From positions 1-64,000 of the forward strand of contig CAVZEM010000009.1 in assembly GCA_963774305.1 (NCBI GenBank): a DNA stretch of 64,000 bases, in the 5' to 3' direction. Both the position numbers and the translations under genes were made by a program. This document shows positions 42,545 to 48,674 of the stretch, piece after piece (within the stretch, counting starts at the first letter, position 1; each line of letters starts with the position of its first letter). The stretch is from DASUPK01 sp963774305 (GTDB taxonomy: Bacteria; Actinomycetota; Thermoleophilia; Solirubrobacterales; 70-9). The notes under the pieces were generated by a model that was not told where the DNA came from, searched no databases, and saw only the letters and a list, made by a program, of their open reading frames with translations.

Positions 42545-42727
42545 CCAGCGCCGATCACGAATACGGCGCCCGACGACTCCTTCGGGGTCGACCCGCACGA
42601 CACGGTGATCGACACGTCCGCGCTGATCCGCCACCAGATCGCGGAGTTCCTGAAGCCGAGCGGCCAGATCATCGATCCGTGCGGCCCCGACCCCTGTTAC
42701 GCCGCGGGCTGGCTCGGCCCGCCCTAG
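42545..42727 (+). pseudogene. C-terminal remnant of an unknown protein
   Basis: In one plus-strand frame ITNTAPDDSFGVDPHDTVID, ALIRHQIAEFLKPSGQIIDP and DPCYAAGWLGPP run to a TAG at 42727. It has the composition of a real protein end, with paired Cys, but no start. It begins where the SDR remnant of the other strand breaks off. It may be the tail of an exported hydrolase; this is a guess. Confidence 0.4.
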
Positions 42728-42737
42728 TACGACGGGC

Positions 42738-43721
42738 CTAGCGGGCGCCGCCCGACGCGATCTGCTCGGCGGCCGCCTCGATCAGCTCGGGTGTGCCGGC
42801 CTCCAATGCGGATGCCAGCGCCAGGCGCTCGAGTTCGCCTGCATCCATCGCGATCTGCCCGACGATCGCGTGCAGGGGGATCCCGGCGACGCGGCAGCGC
42901 CGGGCGACCTCGCCGGTCAGCTTGCCCTCCCGGCTGGGAGGGTCGAGCCGTCCCTCGCCGGTGATCACCGCATCCGCCCCCTCCAGACGGCGGTCGAAGC
43001 CGACGACGCCGAGTACGAAGGCGGCTCCCGGAACGAGGTGAGCGCCGAAGGCCGCCCAGAGGCCGCCCGAGAGACCACCTGCGGCCCCCGTCATCGCCCT
43101 GCCGCGCGGGTCGCGCGGAAGTGCCCCGGCCTGGGCCACGAGGCGCGAGGTCAGCCGCTCCACCTGCTCCGGCGAGGCTCCCTTCTGCGCCGCGAAGACC
43201 TCGGCCGCCCGCTCGAACGGAACCGAGGTGTCGCAGAGGACCTCCAGCTCCGCCGTTCCCACGCCGCCGCTCGCCTCGAGCGCCTCGATTGCGCCGCGGC
43301 CGCCGTCCATCGTCGCGGTGCCGCCCGCGGCGATCAGGATGCGATTGGCGCCCGCCTCGATCGACACGGCGATCAGCTCGCCGGTGCCCGCGCTGCTCGC
43401 CGACTCCGGATCACGCTCGCCCTCTCGAACGAGGTCGAGCCCCGAGGCCGCCGCGGCCTCGACGATCGCCGTGGACCCGTCGCGTACGAGCGCGTACTCA
43501 GCCTCGATCGGACGCCCCAGCGGATCGTGCGCCGCGGCGGTTCGCGTCTCTCCGCCCATTGCACCGAGCAGCACGGCGGCCGTTCCCTCGCCGCCGTCGG
43601 CGGCGGGGCAGAGGTCCGCGACGGCGCCGGCGCTCTCCACACCTCGGCCGATCGCCCCGGCGACCTGCTCTGCGCTGAGCGTCCCCTTGAACGAATCCGG
43701 GGCGACCAGGAAGGTCGCCAA
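42738..43721 (-). CDS. glycerate kinase
   Basis: 327 residues from TTG. MATFLVAPDSFKGTLSAEQV is the family N-terminus; CPAADGGEGTAAVLL, GTGELI and GGTATMDGGRGAIEAL match the GckA/GarK glycerate kinase family, and VITGEGRLDPPSREGK carries the conserved C-terminal motif. It phosphorylates glycerate with ATP to enter glycolysis. It lies 1 nt behind the acyl-CoA ligase gene and is probably co-transcribed. Confidence 0.92.
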   Translation of the reverse strand: MATFLVAPDSFKGTLSAEQVAGAIGRGVESAGAVADLCPAADGGEGTAAVLLGAMGGETRTAAAHDPLGRPIEAEYALVRDGSTAIVEAAAASGLDLVREGERDPESASSAGTGELIAVSIEAGANRILIAAGGTATMDGGRGAIEALEASGGVGTAELEVLCDTSVPFERAAEVFAAQKGASPEQVERLTSRLVAQAGALPRDPRGRAMTGAAGGLSGGLWAAFGAHLVPGAAFVLGVVGFDRRLEGADAVITGEGRLDPPSREGKLTGEVARRCRVAGIPLHAIVGQIAMDAGELERLALASALEAGTPELIEAAAEQIASGGAR

Positions 43722-43722
43722 G

Positions 43723-45540
43723 CTACGCGTAGAGCGAGTCGACGTCCTTCTCGAACTTGTCGGCGACGACGTTCCGCTTCACCTTCATTGTCGGCGTCAG
43801 CTCGCCGGTCTCCTGCGAGAGGTCGTGCGGCAGGATCTCGAACTTCTTTACCTGCTCGACCCGGGCGAACTTCTCGTTGATCTTGTCGAGGTGCTCCTGA
43901 ATGATCGCCTGCATCCCCTCGTTGTTCCGCAGCTCGGCGGGGTCGGCGGGCCAGCCCCTCTCCTCGCAGAGCTTCGCGCACTCCTCCATGTCGAGCGTGA
44001 CCAGCGCGATCAGGTAGGGCCGGCGGTCGCCGATGACGACGCACTGGGAGACGTAGGGGCTCTGCTTGATCTCGGCCTCGAGGTTCGCCGGGGTGATGTT
44101 CTTGCCGCCCGCGGTGATGATGATGTCCTTCTTGCGGCCGGTGATCGACAGGTAGCCGTCCTCGTCGAGCTCGCCGATGTCGCCGGTGTGGAGCCAGCCG
44201 TCCTCGAGCGTCTCGCGGGTCGCCTCCTCGTTCTTGTAGTAGCCCTGGAAGATGTTGGGGCCCTTCACAAGGATCTCGCCGTCGTCGGCGATCTTGATCT
44301 CGCAGCCGTTGAACGCCCGCCCGACCTTGCCGAACTTGAAGGCATCGGGCCTGGCGACCGTGGCCGCCGTCGAGGTCTCGGTCATGCCCCAACCCTCCAG
44401 AACGAGGATGCCCGCGGCGTCGAAGAAGCGCAGGATCTCGGGGTTGATCGGCGCGGCGCCGGTGACGCAGTTCTTGATGTTGCCGCCGAACAGGGCGCGG
44501 ATCTTGGACAGCACCTGCTTGTCGGCGAACTCGTACTGCTTCCGCAGCAGCCAGCCGATCGGCTTGCCGGCCCGTTCGCGCTCACGGACCTTCTTGCCGA
44601 CGCGGACCGCCCAGTTGAAGACTGCTTTCTTGAGGCCGCCGGACTTCTCCACCTCGCTCGTGGCCGCCGTGTAGATCTTCTCGAAGATCCGCGGCACCGA
44701 CGGGAAGTACTCGGGCTTGACCTCGAGCAGGTTGGGGATGATCTTCAGCGGGTCCCGCTCCCAGTAGGCGATGTTGCCGCCCAGGTCGAAGCTCAGGAAC
44801 TGGATCAGCAGGGCGAACGAATGGGCGAGCGGCAGGAAGAGGTAGGTCGTCGTCTCGCTGTCGAGGACGCTCTCGTCGAGGGCCATCGTGACCATCGAGC
44901 GGTAGTTGCCGTGGGAGATGACGCAGCCCTTCGGGGGACCGGTCGTGCCCGAGGTGTAGATGAAGGTGCAGATGTCGTCGGGCGTGACGGACTGCCAGCG
45001 CTGCTCCCACTCGGAGTCCGAGCGGCCCGAGCCGGCCTCGATCAGCTCGTCCATCGAGATCGCGTCGCCGCCCGAGCCGTCCATGCGCACCACGTGCTCG
45101 AGCTTCGGGACCTGCTCGCGGATCTCGTCGATCTTCGCCAGCTGCTCGTCGTCCTCGACGATCACCGCCTTGGCGTCCGAGTTCTCGATCACGTACCGAC
45201 ACTCCTCCGGGGAGTTGGTCTGGTAGATCGGAACCACCGTGGCGCCGACGCTGAGCGCGGCGAAGTCGAAGTACGTCCACTCAGGACGGGTGTTGGCGAG
45301 GACGGAGACCTTGTCGCCCTTCTCGATCCCGAGCTCGATCAGGCCGAGCGCGAGCTGCCGGACGATCTCGCCGACCTCGCGGTAGGTCTTGGAGACCCAC
45401 TGGCCGGAGTCGTCCTTGTAGGTGACCGCGGCGAGGTCCGCGTGCCGTTGGGCGGCGAGCGGCATCAGGTCCGCGCAGGTCTTGCTGTTGGTGCTGGACT
45501 CGGCGGCGCTGTTGGTCGGCGCGACGGTCGCTGTCTCCAT
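43723..45540 (-). CDS. long-chain fatty acid--CoA ligase (AMP-binding)
   Basis: 605 residues. The AMP-binding motif is FIYTSGTTGPPKGCVISHGN. Further motifs are LEGWGMTETS, GWLHTGDIGELDEDGYLSIT and KNITPANLEAEIK, with the C-terminal catalytic Lys region (LTPTMKVKRNVV). It activates fatty acids to acyl-CoA through acyl-AMP. The class with PLAHSFALLIQ is the FadD15-like group. GGAGAG precedes the ATG. Upstream is a cluster of hairpins and a small gene with a strong promoter reading into it. Confidence 0.95.
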   Translation of the reverse strand: METATVAPTNSAAESSTNSKTCADLMPLAAQRHADLAAVTYKDDSGQWVSKTYREVGEIVRQLALGLIELGIEKGDKVSVLANTRPEWTYFDFAALSVGATVVPIYQTNSPEECRYVIENSDAKAVIVEDDEQLAKIDEIREQVPKLEHVVRMDGSGGDAISMDELIEAGSGRSDSEWEQRWQSVTPDDICTFIYTSGTTGPPKGCVISHGNYRSMVTMALDESVLDSETTTYLFLPLAHSFALLIQFLSFDLGGNIAYWERDPLKIIPNLLEVKPEYFPSVPRIFEKIYTAATSEVEKSGGLKKAVFNWAVRVGKKVRERERAGKPIGWLLRKQYEFADKQVLSKIRALFGGNIKNCVTGAAPINPEILRFFDAAGILVLEGWGMTETSTAATVARPDAFKFGKVGRAFNGCEIKIADDGEILVKGPNIFQGYYKNEEATRETLEDGWLHTGDIGELDEDGYLSITGRKKDIIITAGGKNITPANLEAEIKQSPYVSQCVVIGDRRPYLIALVTLDMEECAKLCEERGWPADPAELRNNEGMQAIIQEHLDKINEKFARVEQVKKFEILPHDLSQETGELTPTMKVKRNVVADKFEKDVDSLYA

Positions 45541-45560
45541 CTCTCCTCGGTCCTTTACGC

Positions 45561-45687
45561 GAGGGTGCGCCGTAGGCGCAACCCGTTTTTGTGGGGCCGC
45601 CTATCGCGGCCTCGAGACGGAGTGTATTAGGCCTGGCTGGGCAGCCAGGGTGCCAGCATCAGACGGGTTGCGCTTACGCGCACCCTC
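45561..45687. repeat. cluster of hairpins bounded by 25-bp inverted repeats
   Basis: 45561-45586 is the near-perfect reverse complement of 45663-45687. Each arm is itself a hairpin (GCGCC/GGCGC type), the left one followed by GTTTTTG. Between them are GGCCGC/GCGGCC (45595-45611) and CCTGGCT/AGCCAGG (45632-45649). It occupies the gap between the 58-residue gene and the acyl-CoA ligase. It may be a terminator pair or a mobile palindrome. Confidence 0.7.
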
Positions 45688-45691
45688 TCAT

Positions 45692-45868
45692 TCAGGCAGT
45701 GGCCTGCTTGTTCTGCGCCTGGAACGCCCGCAGCGAGGACTCGAAGAGTGTCTTGTCGATCCGACCCTTGAGGACCGGGACGTTCATCTCGATGCACTTC
45801 GAGAGCACGTCGCGCCTCTTCATGTGCATCTCGTCGGCAAGCTCCGTGGGCGTCAGGTGAACGGACAT
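45692..45868 (-). CDS. 58-residue protein of unknown function
   Basis: Translated from ATG at 45868: MSVHLTPTELADEMHMKRRD, then CIEMNVPVLKGRIDKTLFES and a Gln/Ala end. The fold looks like a short helical bundle of the kind seen in IF2-N or small HTH domains (LADEMHMKRRDVLSKCIEMN). GAGAGGAGTGG precedes the start. A near-consensus promoter stands 45 nt upstream. The combination makes it a well-expressed gene despite its size. Function not known; nucleic-acid binding is a weak inference. Confidence 0.75.
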   Translation of the reverse strand: MSVHLTPTELADEMHMKRRDVLSKCIEMNVPVLKGRIDKTLFESSLRAFQAQNKQATA

Positions 45869-45913
45869 ATAAGGCCACTCCTCTCCTCGTGGACGCCGAA
45901 AAGGCAGGCTCCA

Positions 45914-45941
45914 TATATATCGCTTCCGGGCGACGTGTCAA
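45914..45941 (-). promoter_or_regulatory. strong promoter of the 58-residue gene
   Basis: On the minus strand TTGACA (45941-45936), a 16-nt spacer and TATATA (45919-45914). This is the closest match to the sigma-70 consensus in the window. The predicted start near 45906 gives a leader of about 38 nt. Confidence 0.75.
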
Positions 45942-45975
45942 TCGGTTTTCCGCAATTAGCGGGGGGATTGGCGGC

Positions 45976-46758
45976 CTAGATGGGGTTCGGAACGTCGATG
46001 AACTCGTGCTCCACCGAGAAGCGCTCCGCCACCAGCTCGCCGAGCCGCCGGACCCCGAAAGTCTCGGTCGCGTAGTGGCCGCCGGCGAGGAAATGGACGC
46101 CATACTCGCGCGCCTCGCCCATGACGGGCTCTGTCGGCTCGCCGGTCACCAGGGCGTCGAGGCCCAGCCGCCCCGCCTCGTGGATCGCAAACGAGCCCCC
46201 GCCGGTGACGATCCCGACGGTCGAGATCCGCTCGGGCCCCGAGTCGAAGGTGAGGGGCTCCTGTCCGACCGCGTCGCTCAGTCGCCGGCGGAGCTCGGCC
46301 AGGTCGATCGGATCGGGGAAGCGGCCGATCGCCCCGACGGCCGCCCCCCTGGCCTCGCCGAAGGGGCGCTCGTCGGGCTCCAGCCCGAGGGCGTCACGGA
46401 GCAGCGCGTTGTTGCCGATCTCGGCATGGGCGTCGAGGGGCAGGTGGTAGGCGGCGAGCGTCACATCTGAGCAGAGCAGCGCCCGCAGCCTGGCCGCCAT
46501 CGGCGCCGACAGAGGCGAGACCTCCGATTCCCAGAGGAGTCCGTGATGCGTGAGGACCAGCTGCGCGCCCGAGTCGACCGCGGCCTGGAGAAACTCGAGG
46601 TTCGCCGAGACACCGGTCACGACCTTCGTCACTTCGGAGGCTCCCGGCACCTGTAGACCGTTCGGCCCGTAGTCCTCGAACGAGGCGACGTCCAGCAGGT
46701 CGTCGCAGAAGCCGAGGATCTCGTCGCGGGCTGCCACCGATCGCAGCGTAACTACCAT
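45976..46758 (-). CDS. Nif3-like dinuclear metal centre protein (DUF34)
   Basis: 260 residues from MVVTLRSVAARDEILGFCDD. Metal-binding motifs are LVLTHHGLLW (His-His), AYHLPLDAH and GGHYATE. The family forms toroidal hexamers with two metal ions per subunit. A role in GTP cyclohydrolase-type chemistry or nucleotide metabolism has been proposed but is unsettled. The start is separated by only 6 bp from the divergent gene at 46765. Confidence 0.88.
   Translation of the reverse strand: MVVTLRSVAARDEILGFCDDLLDVASFEDYGPNGLQVPGASEVTKVVTGVSANLEFLQAAVDSGAQLVLTHHGLLWESEVSPLSAPMAARLRALLCSDVTLAAYHLPLDAHAEIGNNALLRDALGLEPDERPFGEARGAAVGAIGRFPDPIDLAELRRRLSDAVGQEPLTFDSGPERISTVGIVTGGGSFAIHEAGRLGLDALVTGEPTEPVMGEAREYGVHFLAGGHYATETFGVRRLGELVAERFSVEHEFIDVPNPI
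46753..46758 (+). promoter_or_regulatory. candidate -10 box of the gene at 46765
   Basis: TACCAT lies 6 nt before the ATG, so transcription would start at the A of the ATG. It overlaps the start codon of the divergent Nif3-like gene. Confidence 0.4.
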
Positions 46759-46764
46759 GCCGCC

Positions 46765-47025
46765 ATGAACCCGGGCAAGGCATCGGTGGAGGCGGAGGCG
46801 GACCCCTTCATCCAGTCGTTGATGGAGACCGACCTCTATTCGATCGGCGCCTACTTCTGCGACCAGCACCCGCAGCTCGTCGACGAGGTGGTCGAGCGCA
46901 GCGAGGCGATCGAGAGCCGCGGCCTCGAGAGCTGGGCCGCGGAGACGGAGACGCCGATCGAGGAGTGCTTCCGGACGCTCCTCACCGGGCTCGCGGTCCG
47001 CTACTACAAGGCCGTCGCCGGGTGA
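46765..47025 (+). CDS. 86-residue protein of unknown function
   Basis: An acidic, helical small protein (MNPGKASVEAEADPFIQSLM, DLYSIGAYFCDQHPQLVDEV, EECFRTLLTGLAVRYYKAVA). Two Cys are far apart and no metal motif is seen. The stop overlaps the start of the DsbA-like gene by 3 nt, so the two are translationally coupled. No Shine-Dalgarno; probably leaderless. I do not know the family. Confidence 0.6.
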   Translation: MNPGKASVEAEADPFIQSLMETDLYSIGAYFCDQHPQLVDEVVERSEAIESRGLESWAAETETPIEECFRTLLTGLAVRYYKAVAG

Positions 47026-47735
47026 GTGAAGAGACTCCGCGCAGGCGCCCGAGACTGGTCGGGCTGATCGTGCTGGCGCTCATCCTCGTGCTGCTGGGCT
47101 TCGCGATCGTCAGCCTCTCGGTCGGCACCGGCACCGAGGAGGGAGGGGACATCCAGATCACCGGCGCCGCCGAGGTGCAGAGCCTGGTGGGCGGGATCCA
47201 GCAGGATGGGGCGCGACTCGGCTCCCCGGACGCGCCGGTGACGATTCAGGTGTTCAACGACCTGCAGTGCGATCCGTGCTCGGACTGGAACCGCGACGTG
47301 ATCGTTCCCCTGATCAGCGGCCCCGTCCGCGACGGCCAGATTCAGATGATCTACCACAATTTTCCGATGACCGAGTCCGGCTTCTTCCTGGGCGCCTACG
47401 CCGCCGCGGCCGCTGCCAAGCAGGACTACGAATGGCAGTTCGTTCAGCTCTTCTTCGCGAACCAGGACGAGGCCAAGAAGCACGGTGCCGACCAGGAGTT
47501 CCTCAACAACATCGCCCGGGGGGTGGGAATCGTCAACTTCAACGTCGAGCAATGGCAACGCGACATGAACGGCGATGACATCACCTCCGTATTGGAGGAC
47601 GACGAGCGGATCAGCGCCGAGCGCAAGCTCCCCATCGGGCCCGCGGTCGTGGTGGGAGGGCCGAACGGCACGCGCCAGCTGACCGAGTCGCCCTCGCTTG
47701 CGGACGTCCAGGCGGCGATCGCACAGGTGAGTTGA
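47022..47735 (+). CDS. membrane-anchored DsbA-like thioredoxin
   Basis: 237 residues from GTG. One N-terminal helix (LVGLIVLALILVLLGFAIV) anchors a thioredoxin-fold domain outside the membrane. The active site is C83-D-P-C86. GSPDAPVTIQVFNDLQCDPC, IYHNFPMTESGFF and the cis-Pro IGPAVVVGG match the DsbA/Thioredoxin_4 family. A likely oxidant or isomerase for exported proteins, such as the Cys-containing secreted proteins immediately downstream. Confidence 0.9.
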   Translation: MSEETPRRRPRLVGLIVLALILVLLGFAIVSLSVGTGTEEGGDIQITGAAEVQSLVGGIQQDGARLGSPDAPVTIQVFNDLQCDPCSDWNRDVIVPLISGPVRDGQIQMIYHNFPMTESGFFLGAYAAAAAAKQDYEWQFVQLFFANQDEAKKHGADQEFLNNIARGVGIVNFNVEQWQRDMNGDDITSVLEDDERISAERKLPIGPAVVVGGPNGTRQLTESPSLADVQAAIAQVS

Positions 47736-47776
47736 CGGGGTTACCCTGTCCGCAGACCGGGGAGGGTCGCTTTCGC

Positions 47777-48643
47777 ATGAAGGGCTGTCTCAACCGAAGC
47801 CGCACCTGGCTGCGCATGGCTGCGCCGCTGGCCGTCTGCCTGGGCCTGCTGGGCTCGGCCCCCCCGGCCGGAGCGGCGGTCACGATCGGGCAGCTTCCCT
47901 CCGGGCCGCCCACGGACAATTGCACGACGTCCGGCCTCGACTACCTGCAGCCGAGCGTCACCGGCGGGAACCTCTATGTGGCGAAGCAGGGGGGGACGAT
48001 CACCTCCTGGACGACGAACTCCTCCGGTGCCGGCGCCACCTACGTGCTCAAGGTCTTTCGCCGGACCTCCGACCCGGATTCATTCCAGGTCATCGCCCAT
48101 TCGTCGCCTCACGTCCTGACGAGCGGCCTCAACACCGTCTCGGTCAGCCTCCCGGTCAAGTCCGGCGACATGCTCGGCTACCACGAGACCGGCGCGGCCA
48201 ACTCATGCGCGTTCACCCAGTTTGGCGACAACGTCCTCAACAGAGCTGGCGATCTTGGCGACGGCGCCTCCGGGATCTTCGCCCCGCAGAACAATGTCCG
48301 GCTGAACCTCTCGGCTGTGCTGGTCCCGGCCAACGGGTTCACCCTGGGCGGCATCACCAGGGATCGCAGGCGCGGGACGGCCACCATCACCGCAACCACC
48401 TCCAACCCGGGCCTCGTGACCATCGCCGGGAAGGGAGTGAAGAAGCGGTCGCCGAAGAACCTGGCCGTGGCCGGTCCCGTCACCTTCCCGATCGCGGCCG
48501 TGGGGAAGACGAAGCACAAGCTCGAGCGGAAGGGCAGGGTAGTCCTGCCGCTGCGTGTCACGTTCTTCCCGACGGGTGGCGATCCGTCGATCCAATCGAT
48601 CAATCTGAAGTTGAAGAGGACCCGGCCCCCGACGCCCATCTGA
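47777..48643 (+). CDS. secreted protein, paralogue of the one at 51678
   Basis: 288 residues from MKGCLNRSRTWLRMAAPLAV with a signal peptide ending SAPPAGAA. The mature protein begins VTIGQL and has GGTITSWTTNSSGAGATYVL and LKVFRR, a jelly-roll-like beta domain. A C-terminal basic Ig-like domain follows (RGTATITATTSNPGLVTIAG, SINLKLKRTR). The ATG at 47777 is preferred because GGGGAGGG lies upstream and the signal peptide starts there. Function unknown; extracellular. Confidence 0.75.
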   Translation: MKGCLNRSRTWLRMAAPLAVCLGLLGSAPPAGAAVTIGQLPSGPPTDNCTTSGLDYLQPSVTGGNLYVAKQGGTITSWTTNSSGAGATYVLKVFRRTSDPDSFQVIAHSSPHVLTSGLNTVSVSLPVKSGDMLGYHETGAANSCAFTQFGDNVLNRAGDLGDGASGIFAPQNNVRLNLSAVLVPANGFTLGGITRDRRRGTATITATTSNPGLVTIAGKGVKKRSPKNLAVAGPVTFPIAAVGKTKHKLERKGRVVLPLRVTFFPTGGDPSIQSINLKLKRTRPPTPI

Positions 48644-48659
48644 TCGCCATGACTGCCTC

Positions 48660-48665
48660 TAGACT
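48660..48665 (+). promoter_or_regulatory. candidate -10 box of the gene at 48675
   Basis: TAGACT ends 9 nt before the ATG, in a TCTAG context shared with the site at 51664. No ribosome binding site is present. Confidence 0.4.
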
Positions 48666-48674
48666 CGGCTCCCG

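Noticed and set aside
43228..45630. Open frame of 800 codons antisense to the acyl-CoA ligase and glycerate kinase genes
   Set aside because: Both sense genes are clear families. The antisense product is a Leu/Asp/Val/Gly-rich shadow.
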